Assembly (NCBI RefSeq): GCF_007625205.1 | Contig: NZ_VMNI01000004.1 | Span: 124,001-188,000, forward strand | DNA from: Denitromonas ohlonensis | GTDB lineage: Bacteria > Pseudomonadota > Gammaproteobacteria > Burkholderiales > Rhodocyclaceae | Reading direction: 5' to 3' | Length of the DNA stretch: 64,000 bases | Shown: positions 26,501-39,381 of the stretch, piece after piece | How the letters are laid out: each line of letters begins with the position of its first letter | Numbering within the stretch: position 1 is the stretch's first letter | Notes under the pieces: model-generated | Told to the model about the DNA's origin: nothing | Database searches by the model: none | Seen by the model: the letters and a program-made list of their open reading frames with translations, nothing else | Translations under genes and position numbers: made by a program

Positions 26501-27561
26501 CGCACTGTTTCATGAACTTCCGCGTGCTCGATCCGCATGGCCGGGTGCTGGCGCAGTCGCGCAATCTGGCCGAGCTGCGCGGGCGATTCCATGGGCAGAT
26601 TGCGGCGGCCTTCGAGGCGGCGCAGGTCAAGCCGGCCGATCTGCCGTTAGCGAGTGAGGCCGAAGACACGCCGACGGCCACGCCCGCTGACAGCGTGCCG
26701 GCCGGTGCGCTGAGCGGGCTGACCGAGTGGTCCTTCGGCGCGCTGCCCGAGTTGCTTGAACTCAAGGTGGCGGGGCGCGAGGTGGTCGGCTTCCCGGCGC
26801 TGCACGACGACGGCGACAGCGTGTCGCTACGCCCCTACGACACGCCAGAGGAGGCCGCGCGCGTGCATCGCGAGGGCCTGGTCCGGCTGTTTTGCCTGAC
26901 GCTGAAAGACCAGGTTAAAGCCATCCGTCGCTTGCCGGGCCTGCGCGAGGTGGCGCTGCGCTTCATCAGCTTTGGCACCGAAGGCGATTTGCAGGATCAG
27001 CTCGTGGCCGCCACCGTGGCGCGCACCTGTCTGAGCGAGCCGCTGCCGACCGACGGCGACAGCTTTGCCGCCCGCGCGCAGGCGGCCAAACCGCGCATGA
27101 CGCTGGTCGCGCAGGAGCTGCTGCGTCTGGTCGATCAGGTGCTGGTCGAGCGCGCCACGCTCGAAAAGCGGCTGGGCGGCCTCAAGACCTACCCCGAGGT
27201 GGTCGAGGATATTCGCCAGCAGCTGGCGGCGCTGGTTGGCAAGCGCTTTGTGGTCGAGGTGCCCTACGAGCGGCTGACGCACTTCCCGCGCTATCTCAAG
27301 GCCGCGGTGGTGCGCATCGACAAGCTGCGCAACGCCGCCGATCGCGACGCGGCGCTGATGCGCGACTGGGCCTTGCTCGCCCGGCCGGTGGAGCGCGCGC
27401 GGATCGAGAGCCTGCGCGCCGGGCAGGCCGACCCCTTCCTCGAGGAGTTCCGCTGGCTGCTCGAAGAGCTGCGCGTGGGATTGTTCGCGCAGGAACTCAA
27501 GACGCCGATGCCGGTCTCGGTGAAGCGGCTGAGCAAAATATGGGACGCTCGGCCCCGCTGA
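23530..27561 (+). CDS. hrpA: ATP-dependent RNA helicase HrpA
   Basis: A 1343-residue DEAH-box RNA helicase, the usual size for HrpA. Motif I is GGETGSGKTTQLPK (about residue 98), motif II is DEAH in IIDEAHERSLNID, motif III is SATLD, and motif VI is QRAGRCGRVSDG. The ratchet/OB region and the long DUF3418 C-terminal domain of bacterial HrpA follow. Bacterial HrpA has been linked to mRNA processing and to resolving stalled ribosomes. It starts two bases after crcB and is followed by a large palindrome before the next gene. Confidence 0.95.
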   Translation: MSEPLKRGEIAPDHPFALLDRCLLADRHRLLRDLRRLKPRPTSLDALPEALRTRLERSAARFAERAASLPVPSFPEALPVSARREAIAEAIQKHQVIIVGGETGSGKTTQLPKICLALGRGVGGLIGHTQPRRIAARATAERIAEELGSPLGQAVGYKIRFTDRLGPTSHIKLMTDGILLAETQGDPYLNAYDTLIIDEAHERSLNIDFLLGYLRNLLPKRPDLKVIVTSATLDADRFARHFADAKGRPAPVIEVSGRLFPIEMRYRPPEDEDKSARRGADAWDGLVDVVDEAQREGPGDVLVFLPGEREIREATEALRKAHHAAGTEILPLFARLSAQEQSRVFGRSSGRRVVLATNVAETSLTVPGIRYVVDVGLARVKRYSARNKVEQLQIEKIAQSAARQRAGRCGRVSDGICFRLYDEDDFNQRPDHTDPEILRASLAAVILRMKALGLGAVEDFPFLDAPPPKMIADGYQLLNELGAVDEQQRLTELGRELSRLPIDPKIGRMILAARDHGCLREVLVIAAALSVQDPRDRPQAQAGTADQRHALFRGGEQDEKSEFLWYWNLWKAYEEVIRHQSSNKQRQWCKEHFLSPLRMREWRDIHGQLHSLCAEHGWKEGTVPAHYDAIHKALLTGLLGHLGCKVEEEQGARGPQAGGYHGARGIKFWPHPGSSLSRKAGKWIVCAELIDTSRLFGRCIARIEPEWLEEVGAHLIKRQVFEPHWSKSAGSVRAWERGTLHGVVLYGRRAVGYREVDPALCRELFIREGLVQGQIDEAAARHMPFLKHNLRLIKEIERLEHKSRRPDVLVDDALIEAFYDAHLPEDVVDLTSFERWRKTAEKTTPKLLHLDREQLMRHEAEGITTDRFPPQLSVFGQRLKLEYVHAPGEADDGVTLTVPVAMLNQVPATRCEWLVPGLLEEKVHALLRTVPQKHRHRLQPMAQSVSDFLAAIEAGEWASDTPLLKALQQFVEMRVSLKLPMESFRPENLNPHCFMNFRVLDPHGRVLAQSRNLAELRGRFHGQIAAAFEAAQVKPADLPLASEAEDTPTATPADSVPAGALSGLTEWSFGALPELLELKVAGREVVGFPALHDDGDSVSLRPYDTPEEAARVHREGLVRLFCLTLKDQVKAIRRLPGLREVALRFISFGTEGDLQDQLVAATVARTCLSEPLPTDGDSFAARAQAAKPRMTLVAQELLRLVDQVLVERATLEKRLGGLKTYPEVVEDIRQQLAALVGKRFVVEVPYERLTHFPRYLKAAVVRIDKLRNAADRDAALMRDWALLARPVERARIESLRAGQADPFLEEFRWLLEELRVGLFAQELKTPMPVSVKRLSKIWDARPR

Positions 27562-27702
27562 GAAGTTGTGAATAAATTGACTGCGCTTGGCATCTCGGGG
27601 TTGGGCGGTGCTCGCAATGCGCATGTACTTCAGTACATTCCGCTTGCTGCGCGCCGGCCGCCCCCGACCTGCCGGCGCTCGCTACGATTTCTCCACAACT
27701 TC
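27562..27702. repeat. Imperfect palindrome of about 140 bp downstream of hrpA
   Basis: The outer arms are GAAGTTGTG (27562-27570) and its exact complement CACAACTTC (27694-27702). The arms continue with related sequence inward, and the centre is the perfect dyad ATGTAC-TTCA-GTACAT (27623-27638). The whole element can fold into one long interrupted stem. It may terminate hrpA transcription, but its size and symmetry fit a dispersed MITE- or REP-like repeat better. Confidence 0.55.
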
Positions 27703-27721
27703 CGCGGTCGCAGGCGGCGGG

Positions 27722-27740
27722 CGTCATCGTTTTGATGACG
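27722..27740. promoter_or_regulatory. 7-bp dyad CGTCATC-N5-GATGACG upstream of the EI24 gene
   Basis: A perfect inverted repeat with a 5-nt GTTTT spacer, ending 4 bp before a TACAAT -10-like box (27745-27750). Its placement suits an operator for a dimeric regulator; a small hairpin is the alternative. Confidence 0.4.
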
Positions 27741-27744
27741 GCGC

Positions 27745-27750
27745 TACAAT
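27745..27750 (+). promoter_or_regulatory. Candidate -10 box (TACAAT) for the EI24 gene
   Basis: TACAAT lies 30 bp before the start at 27781. The expected -35 position falls in the left arm of the dyad at 27722-27740 and is not a good consensus match. Confidence 0.35.
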
Positions 27751-27780
27751 GATTTCGGTTATTTCAAACGACAGGCAGGC

Positions 27781-28536
27781 ATGAAGGACATTTTTCTGGC
27801 ATACGCCCGAGCGGTGAAGAGTCTCACCGAGCGCGGCGTGCTGTGGCATCTGGTGTGGCCCACGCTGTTGGCGATGGTGGTGTGGCTGATTCTCGGTATC
27901 GTGCTGTGGGACCCGATGGTCGCCGGTGTGATGAGCTGGATCGGCCAGTGGGATTGGGTGTCGGCGCGGCTCGACAGCTCCGAGGTCGGTGCGGCGGCGG
28001 TGCTGGTGTTGGTCAAGATCGCACTGGCGGTGCTGTTCCTGCCGGTCATCTATGTGACCGCGGCCTTGCTGGTGGCGGTGGTGGCCTTGCCCATCATGCT
28101 CGAAAAGGTCGCCAAGATCCGCTATGGCGATCTCGAAATGCGCCGCGGTGGCTCCAATACTGGTAGCGCCATCAACGCGGTGGTGGCGGTGGCGGTGTTC
28201 ATTGTCGGTATCGTGCTGACCTTGCCATTCTGGCTGATTCCCGGTGTTGGCCTGGTCGCCTCGATCCTGCTCACCGCCTGGCTCAACCAGCGCGCCTTTG
28301 GCTACGACGCGCTGATGCTGCATGGCGATCGCGAAGAGATGCCACGCCTGCGCCAGGAGCACCGCGCCGCGCTGCTCGGCCTGGGCACCGGCTGCGCCTT
28401 GCTGGCCTACATTCCGATTGTTAACCTGTTTGCGCCGGCCTTCTGCGGCCTGGCCTATGTCCATTACCTGCTCGAAGCCTTGCGCCGCGACCGGGTCGGG
28501 CGTGGCTGGGTGATCGCGGATCAGGCTGGCCGTTAA
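27781..28536 (+). CDS. EI24 domain-containing inner-membrane protein
   Basis: A 251-residue polytopic membrane protein of the EI24/CysZ-like superfamily. Four or more helices are visible: WPTLLAMVVWLILGIVLW (about 25-42), VLVLVKIALAVLFLPVIYV (about 75-95), VAVAVFIVGIVLTLPFWLIPGVG (about 138-160), and a C-terminal pair around LLGLGTGCALLAYIPIVNLF. The motif NQRAFGYDALMLHGDREEM is typical of the family. Function in betaproteobacteria is not established; CysZ-type relatives transport sulfate, but the match here is only at superfamily level. The next gene follows after 9 bp on the same strand. Confidence 0.82.
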   Translation: MKDIFLAYARAVKSLTERGVLWHLVWPTLLAMVVWLILGIVLWDPMVAGVMSWIGQWDWVSARLDSSEVGAAAVLVLVKIALAVLFLPVIYVTAALLVAVVALPIMLEKVAKIRYGDLEMRRGGSNTGSAINAVVAVAVFIVGIVLTLPFWLIPGVGLVASILLTAWLNQRAFGYDALMLHGDREEMPRLRQEHRAALLGLGTGCALLAYIPIVNLFAPAFCGLAYVHYLLEALRRDRVGRGWVIADQAGR

Positions 28537-28545
28537 GGAATTTTC

Positions 28546-29295
28546 ATGGGCTTTGGCGCGATCATCATCGGCGACGAAATTCTCTCCGGCCGTCGGCAAG
28601 ACAAGCATCTGGCCAAGCTCATCGAGTTGCTCGGCGAGCGCGGCCTCAAGCTCTCGTGGGTGCGCTATGTGACCGACTCGCGCCCGTTTCTGGTCAAGAC
28701 GCTGCAAGAGACCATGGCCACCGGCGATGTGGTGTTCAGCTTTGGCGGCATCGGCGCGACGCCGGACGACCACACCCGCCAGGCCGCGGCCGAAGCGGTG
28801 GGGCAGCCGCTGGCGCTGCATCCCGAGGCCGAGGCCATCCTGCGTGGCAAATTCGGCGATGACACCACCGCGCATCGTTTGCAGATGGGCGTCTACCCGG
28901 TGGGCGCGGCGATCATTCCCAACCCCTACAATCAGGTCCCCGGCTTCAGCATTGCCAAGCACTATTTCGTGCCCGGCTTCCCGGTGATGGCCTGGCCGAT
29001 GGTGGCCTGGGTGCTCGATACCTGTTACGCGGAGCTGTTCCACGCGGAAGACTATGTCGAGCAGGCGGTGACCGTGTGGGACGCCTACGAAAGCCAGTTG
29101 GTGGCCTTGATGGAACGCATCACCGCCGACTACCCGGATGTGACCGTGTTCAGTCTGCCGGCCTTTGCCGATGGCGAGCGGCGTCGCAGTATCGAGCTCG
29201 GCGTCAAAGGCACGGCCGAGCGCGTGGCGGCCGCCATGGCCGAGATCCTCGCTGAACTGGCTGCGCGCAGTTTCAGCTGGGACGACAAGGCGTGA
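28546..29295 (+). CDS. Molybdopterin-binding (MoaB/MogA/CinA-like) domain protein
   Basis: A 249-residue protein. The N-terminal 170 residues form a MoCF/CinA-type nucleotide- or molybdopterin-binding fold: AIIIGDEILSGRRQDKH, VVFSFGGIGATPDDHT and YNQVPGFSIAKHYFVPGFP are the family signatures. The deamidase domain of full CinA is absent and the C-terminal 80 residues are less conserved. Related proteins are often annotated as competence/damage-inducible protein A, but without the second domain a precise role cannot be given. It overlaps the next gene by four bases (GTGA) in an apparent operon with the EI24 gene. Confidence 0.85.
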   Translation: MGFGAIIIGDEILSGRRQDKHLAKLIELLGERGLKLSWVRYVTDSRPFLVKTLQETMATGDVVFSFGGIGATPDDHTRQAAAEAVGQPLALHPEAEAILRGKFGDDTTAHRLQMGVYPVGAAIIPNPYNQVPGFSIAKHYFVPGFPVMAWPMVAWVLDTCYAELFHAEDYVEQAVTVWDAYESQLVALMERITADYPDVTVFSLPAFADGERRRSIELGVKGTAERVAAAMAEILAELAARSFSWDDKA

Positions 29296-30053
29296 GCGCT
29301 GCCTTGCGCAGCCAGCACCAGATTCATCTGCTTGGCCGGCCGGTCGGCTATCACCTGCGCCGCTCGGCGCGCCGCACGCTCGGGCTGACCATCGACGGGC
29401 GTGGCCTGTCGGTGGCGGCACCGCTGCGCGCCCCGCATTCAGCGGTCGAGGCTTTTTTGCAGGCCCATGATCGCTGGGTGCTCGACAAGCTCTCCGCGCT
29501 GGCCGCACGACCCCAGCCAGCCAGGCTCGTCGTCGAAGACGGCTTGGTTTTTCCCTTGATGGGCTCACCGTGCCGTTTGATGTTGTCGGGCGGCCGGGCC
29601 GAGGTGCGCTGGCAGGCGGCAGATGAGAGCGAAGCGGCGGGCTTGATGTTGCGCTGTACTGCGCGCCAGTCGCCCGCTGATTGCCTGAGGCGGGCGTTGC
29701 AGGCGCGGGCATTGGTGTATTTCGAAGGCCGGGTAGCGGAGTTCGCGCTGCGCATCGGCGTGCCGGTGCCGCCGGTGGGGCTGACCCAGGCGCGGACGCG
29801 TTGGGGCAGTTGTTCGGCGCGGGGCATTCGCCTGCATTGGCGGCTGATCCATTTGCCCGCAGATTTGATTGATTACGTGGTGGCGCATGAAGTGGCCCAC
29901 CGCGTCCACATGAATCACTCGCCGCGCTTCTGGGCGCTGGTGGCACAGGTGATTGCGGACGTGAGCGGCGCGCGGGCGCGGCTCCGGCAGCTCGGACGCA
30001 CCCTGCCCGAATTTATTGATGCGCCCGAGCCGGCCGCATCCTTTATCGACTGA
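29292..30053 (+). CDS. YgjP-like M48-type metallopeptidase
   Basis: A 253-residue protein of the YgjP/DUF45 family. The zinc motif is [16 protein letters not shown] (about residues 199-214), giving HExxH plus a third His. Upstream [21 protein letters not shown] is the conserved family signature. The N-terminus shows the [12 protein letters not shown] pattern of the group. It is probably a zinc-dependent hydrolase of the cytoplasm; some relatives have been reported as UTP pyrophosphatases, so peptidase activity is not certain. It begins with GTG overlapping the previous stop, indicating coupled translation. Confidence 0.86.
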   Translation: MSAALRSQHQIHLLGRPVGYHLRRSARRTLGLTIDGRGLSVAAPLRAPHSAVEAFLQAHDRWVLDKLSALAARPQPARLVVEDGLVFPLMGSPCRLMLSGGRAEVRWQAADESEAAGLMLRCTARQSPADCLRRALQARALVYFEGRVAEFALRIGVPVPPVGLTQARTRWGSCSARGIRLHWRLIHLPADLIDYVVAHEVAHRVHMNHSPRFWALVAQVIADVSGARARLRQLGRTLPEFIDAPEPAASFID

Positions 30054-30070
30054 ACAACAAGGATTCTTCC

Positions 30071-30454
30071 ATGCGTTTACTCCACACCATGCTCCGGGTC
30101 GGTGATCTGGACCGTTCGATCACGTTCTATACCGACATTCTGGGCATGACGCTGCTGCGTCGGCAGGACTATCCTGAAGGCCGCTTTACGCTGGCCTTTG
30201 TCGGCTATCAGCCCGAGTCGGAAGGCGCGGTGCTGGAGCTGACCCACAACTGGGATACCGCCAGCTATGAGCTCGGCAATGGCTACGGGCATATCGCGCT
30301 CGGCGTGCCGGATGCTTACGCGGCCTGTGATGCGATCCGCGCGGCCGGCGGCAAGGTGGTGCGTGAGGCCGGGCCGATGAAGCATGGCACCACGGTCATC
30401 GCCTTTGTGGATGACCCGGACGGCTACAAGATCGAGCTGATCCAGCGCGATTGA
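30071..30454 (+). CDS. gloA: Lactoylglutathione lyase (glyoxalase I)
   Basis: A 127-residue glyoxalase I that isomerises the methylglyoxal-glutathione hemithioacetal to S-lactoylglutathione. All four metal ligands are at the expected sites: His5 (LLHTMLRV), Glu56 (VLELTHNW), His74 (GYGHIAL) and Glu122 (YKIELIQRD). The length is that of the compact Ni-type bacterial enzyme. AAGGA lies before the ATG. It is the last plus-strand gene before the convergent signalling cluster. Confidence 0.95.
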   Translation: MRLLHTMLRVGDLDRSITFYTDILGMTLLRRQDYPEGRFTLAFVGYQPESEGAVLELTHNWDTASYELGNGYGHIALGVPDAYAACDAIRAAGGKVVREAGPMKHGTTVIAFVDDPDGYKIELIQRD

Positions 30455-30466
30455 TCGATTGCGCGC

Positions 30467-33517
<3,051 letters not shown>

Positions 33518-33532
33518 CAACGGTGGCTGGCG

Positions 33533-34582
33533 TTAGAGTGCGGTCGGCGCTTCATCCTGAAAGCGCTGGCGGATGTCGAGGACTTCCGACCAGCGCTCGA
33601 GCATGGCGTCGACGCAAATGGGGTCGAAGTGCTGGCCACGCCCCTCGCGTAGAAAAGCGGTGGCGTCGTCGAGCGACCAGGCGGGTTTGTAGGGGCGAGC
33701 CGAGGTGAGCGCGTCGAACACGTCGGCGACGGCAACGATGCGCCCTTCCAGCGGGATCGCGTCGCCGGCAGTGCCGAAGGGGTAGCCTGAGCCGTCGAAC
33801 TTTTCATGGTGGGTCAGGGCAATGATGGCGGCGGCCTGGATGACCGGCGAGGTCGATCCTTTGAGGATGTCGTGCCCAATCGTCGGGTGGCGCTTCATTT
33901 GCTCGAATTCGTCAACAGTCAGGCGCCCGGGTTTCATCAGGATGTGATCGGGAATCCCCAGTTTGCCGACGTCGTGCATCGGGGCCGCCTGCAGAAGCAA
34001 CGCGGAATAGGCGTCATCTTTGCCCAGCTGTCGGGCGATGAGCGCCGAGTAGTGGGCCATGCGCAGGATATGGGCGCCGGTTTCGGGGTCGCGGAATTCG
34101 GCGGCACGGGCCAGACGGGTGACGGTCTCTTGCTCGCGTTCGTGGATCTGCGCGGTGGCCTCGGCAATCTCGGCTTCCAGCGAGCGGGCACGGGCGCGGG
34201 TGGCAAGGTGGGCGCGACGCAGGGCCAGCATGTTGTGCACGCGGGGCTGGAACTCGTTGCGATCGACCGGCTTGTTGAGGAAGTCGGTGGCGCCGGACTG
34301 GAGCGCGTCATAGCGTGTCTGGCGCTCGTGGTCGGCGGTGACCATCAGAATGGGCACATCGTCGCGGTTCGGAGTGGCGCGGAGGCGGCGAATGAATTCA
34401 ACCCCGTCCAGACCCGGCATCATGTAGTCGACCACCACAAGATCGGGTTCGTTGGCCTGACACCAGGCGAGGCCTTCTTGCGGGTCGATGAAGGGCAGCG
34501 GCTCGCAATCGGGGAGCTTGCCGACCAGGGCCTGCATCAAAGTGAGGTTTAGCGGGGTGTCGTCGACGATGACAATTTTCAT
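33533..34582 (-). CDS. REC-HD-GYP response regulator (RpfG-like c-di-GMP phosphodiesterase)
   Basis: A 349-residue two-domain regulator. The receiver (1-120) has VIVDDT and phospho-acceptor Asp52 (VVVDYMMPGLDG). A helical linker leads to an HD-GYP domain with RDPETGAHILRM, HDVGKLGIPD, RHPTIGHDIL and HHEKFDGSGYP, so the HD and GYP elements are both intact and c-di-GMP hydrolysis is expected. ATG 34582 gives a receiver that begins MKIVIVDD; upstream in-frame sequence is not conserved. It lies between a GGDEF-EAL gene and a hybrid kinase on the same strand. Confidence 0.93.
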   Translation of the reverse strand: MKIVIVDDTPLNLTLMQALVGKLPDCEPLPFIDPQEGLAWCQANEPDLVVVDYMMPGLDGVEFIRRLRATPNRDDVPILMVTADHERQTRYDALQSGATDFLNKPVDRNEFQPRVHNMLALRRAHLATRARARSLEAEIAEATAQIHEREQETVTRLARAAEFRDPETGAHILRMAHYSALIARQLGKDDAYSALLLQAAPMHDVGKLGIPDHILMKPGRLTVDEFEQMKRHPTIGHDILKGSTSPVIQAAAIIALTHHEKFDGSGYPFGTAGDAIPLEGRIVAVADVFDALTSARPYKPAWSLDDATAFLREGRGQHFDPICVDAMLERWSEVLDIRQRFQDEAPTAL

Positions 34583-34655
34583 GGTATTGAGCGTTCGGCA
34601 CGGGGGCGTCAAAGTCTTATCGGCACAAGGGCGTTGCAAGTTGAGCGCATTGCGG

Positions 34656-37052
34656 CTATTGCGGGCGCATGATTTTCTTTTCCGCCGCGCTGCGAGAGGC
34701 TGCGACCAGCGCCGGCACCGTGATGTTGCCGGTCAGAAAGGCGGCCAGCGCCGCCGGCGCCATGGGTTCGGCCAGGGCAAAGCCCTGGACCGTATCGCAG
34801 CCTTCGGCACGCAGCACGGTCAGTTGGGCGCCGCCTTCAACCCCCTCGGCGCAGGTGTCCATATCCAGCGCTTTTGCGATGGCGATGATGGCGCGGACGA
34901 TGGCGGCCGTTTCCGGGTGGGTGGTGATGGCCTGGACAAAGGCCCGGTCGATCTTGATGCGGTCCAGTGGCAGGGAGCGCAGATAGGCGAGGGAGGAGTA
35001 GCCGGTGCCAAAGTCGTCGAGCGCAATCCGGATGCCGGCGGCGCGCAGTGCCCGCAGATGGCCTTCGGTGTCGGTGGTGTCGCGCAGGAAAATGGACTCG
35101 GTCAGTTCCAGCTCCAGGCGTGTGGCGGGCAGGCCGTGCTCGCTGAGCGAAGTCAGGATGGTGTCGCACAGCGCCGGGTTGATGAACTGGGCGAGTGACA
35201 GGTTGACCGAGAGTCGCACGCTGTCGGGCCACCCGGCCGCGTCGCGGATGGCGGCATTGAGCACCCACTCGCCAATGCTTTCGATCTGGCCGGAGTCTTC
35301 GGCGACGGAGATGCACTCTTGCGTGTCGATCAGCCCGAGGCGCGGGTGGCGCCAGCGCAGCAAGGCCTCGCAGCCGCAGATGCGGCCCGTGGCCAGCGAA
35401 AAGATCGGCTGGTAGGCAAGATGGAATTCGCCGCGCTGCAAGGCGCCGCGCAGTTCGTGCTCGAGAAACAGCCGGCGCCGGGCGCGGGTGTCCATCTCGT
35501 AGTCGAAAAACCGGAAGCGCCCCTTGCCGTCGAACTTGGCCGCATAGAGCGCGATGTCGGCATTCTTGAGGAGCTGATCGCCGCTTTGACCATCCTTGGG
35601 GGCCATGGCGATGCCGACGCTGGTGCCAATCTTGACTCGGATGCCATCGACTTCGAAGGGGTCGGCGAGCGACGCAATGATGCGCGAGGCCAGTTCTTCG
35701 GCGTCCTCTGGCGTGTTCAGCCCCCAGCGGATGATGGCGAATTCGTCTCCGCCCAGGCGCGCGACGATGTCGGTGCGACGGGTTCGACCGAGCAGCCGCT
35801 GGGCGACGACGCGCAGCAAGCCGTCACCAAAGCTGTGCCCATAGGAGTCGTTGATGGCCTTGAAGTTGTCGAGGTCGAGGCACAACAGCAGCGCGCCGGT
35901 GTGGCTGTCGGCGGCGTGTTCTTCGATGCGGCTGAGTGACTCGTGGAAGTGGTTCCGGTTGGATAGCCCGGTGAGTCCGTCGAAATGCGCCATGCGCTGG
36001 ACTTCGCGTTGGGCGGCGAGGGCCTGTGTGACATCGGTGCCGACGCCCCGCCAGCCGGTCGACATCTGGTGGCCGTCTGTCAACGGTTTGGCCGTGAGCG
36101 ACCACCAGCGGGTCTCGCCGTCGAGCACGATGGGGACCAGCGCTTCGCGGAAAGGGCGGCCCGAGTTGAAGCGGCGGCACAGGTCGGTGTAGGCCTGACG
36201 TTCATCCTGGGGGACGCGATCGAGTGACTGGGCAATCAATGCCAGCAGGTCTTGACCCATCAAGGCGTCGACACTTCGTCCAAACACCGTGGCCATGCGA
36301 TGAGACACATGGGTGAGACGGCCGTCGGCGTCGGTTTCCCACAGCCAGTCGCTGGCGTTCTCTTCGAAGTCATTCAACAACAGGCCAATGAGTTGTCGCT
36401 GGTGCTCACCCTCGGCCTCTGCCATGAGGCGCGCGCCAAAGGTACGGGCGCTGGAGATGACGGTGCCCATGACGATCAGGGTGTACAGCAGCAGCAACAG
36501 GCCCATCTCGTAGGCCTGCGGCAAGTCCATGCGGATCAGCCCGAGGACGGTTGCGGCGCCGAGGATGGCAACATAAGTCAGTGCGGCCTGGGGGATGGTC
36601 GCCAGCGCGAAACCGCCGGCGCAGATCATGCCGGTGACGACGGCGGTCAGCAGGACGCGGGCGTCCGGGTTGGCCTCCGGCATCATCAGCAGCGGCACGG
36701 TGCCCCAGAGAATGGCCAGCAAGGCCGCATGCTTGGCCGATCGTGTCAGCGCGCGAGGCGAGGCCGTCGCCGGCGTGCGGTGACGCCGCCAGCGTAACCA
36801 CGCATCAAGGCCGGCGCCCGCGGAATACAGCACGAACAAAGCCCAGCCCACGAGCAGAAGGGGGTTGAGATCGTCACGAAACGTCCAGCCCACGATCAAG
36901 GCGTTGAGGACGTTGGCCAGCATGGTGAGCGGGGTCAGGCGCAGAACCGCCTGGATCTGGCGCGCACGAAACTGCGCCGCCAGCGGCGCATCGGCTTGGT
37001 ACGGCGCCATCGCGGAGGCGATTGGCTCAACAAGACGTTTTAGTCTTCCCAT
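34656..37052 (-). CDS. Membrane-bound PAS-GGDEF-EAL c-di-GMP enzyme
   Basis: A 798-residue protein. The first 220 residues hold about five or six membrane helices of an uncharacterised sensor. A PAS domain (about 235-360) precedes GGDEF and EAL domains. GGDEF is canonical at 434-438 (VARLGGDEFAII), with an inhibitory I-site RRTD five residues before it. The EAL domain has Glu562-Ala-Leu (CEALLRWRHP), [26 protein letters not shown] and CAEGVE, so both activities are possible. It leads a minus-strand cluster with the HD-GYP regulator and hybrid kinase. Net activity cannot be read from sequence. Confidence 0.92.
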   Translation of the reverse strand: MGRLKRLVEPIASAMAPYQADAPLAAQFRARQIQAVLRLTPLTMLANVLNALIVGWTFRDDLNPLLLVGWALFVLYSAGAGLDAWLRWRRHRTPATASPRALTRSAKHAALLAILWGTVPLLMMPEANPDARVLLTAVVTGMICAGGFALATIPQAALTYVAILGAATVLGLIRMDLPQAYEMGLLLLLYTLIVMGTVISSARTFGARLMAEAEGEHQRQLIGLLLNDFEENASDWLWETDADGRLTHVSHRMATVFGRSVDALMGQDLLALIAQSLDRVPQDERQAYTDLCRRFNSGRPFREALVPIVLDGETRWWSLTAKPLTDGHQMSTGWRGVGTDVTQALAAQREVQRMAHFDGLTGLSNRNHFHESLSRIEEHAADSHTGALLLCLDLDNFKAINDSYGHSFGDGLLRVVAQRLLGRTRRTDIVARLGGDEFAIIRWGLNTPEDAEELASRIIASLADPFEVDGIRVKIGTSVGIAMAPKDGQSGDQLLKNADIALYAAKFDGKGRFRFFDYEMDTRARRRLFLEHELRGALQRGEFHLAYQPIFSLATGRICGCEALLRWRHPRLGLIDTQECISVAEDSGQIESIGEWVLNAAIRDAAGWPDSVRLSVNLSLAQFINPALCDTILTSLSEHGLPATRLELELTESIFLRDTTDTEGHLRALRAAGIRIALDDFGTGYSSLAYLRSLPLDRIKIDRAFVQAITTHPETAAIVRAIIAIAKALDMDTCAEGVEGGAQLTVLRAEGCDTVQGFALAEPMAPAALAAFLTGNITVPALVAASRSAAEKKIMRPQ

Positions 37053-37211
37053 GACGCGAGGGTGATCCTTCGCTTCGCTGTCGGGGTGCTTTCGAATTGG
37101 CGGGATATGACACCCGTGCGGCGCCCAGTGCGCTGCGACCGCGTGAGCTTACGCCATTGCAATTGCGTACGGGAAGGAAAAGGGCGATGACCGGCAGCAG
37201 GCTGCGATCAA

Positions 37212-37288
<77 letters not shown>

Positions 37289-37290
37289 GA

Positions 37291-37314
37291 TGCACGGACC
37301 CGGAGGTCCGTGCA
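37291..37314 (-). terminator. Perfect 10-bp hairpin between rpoD and the tRNA gene
   Basis: TGCACGGACC and GGTCCGTGCA flank a 4-nt loop. It lies 10 bp after the rpoD stop and 2 bp before the mature tRNA 5' end on the minus strand. There is no U-run, so it could be an RNA-processing structure separating rpoD mRNA from the tRNA rather than a classical terminator. Confidence 0.45.
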
Positions 37315-37324
37315 GCGAAGGGGC

Positions 37325-39334
<2,010 letters not shown>

Positions 39335-39381
39335 GATGCTCCTCGGAAACTTCGGAGAAGTCGGAAAAACAGAAAAGTATA

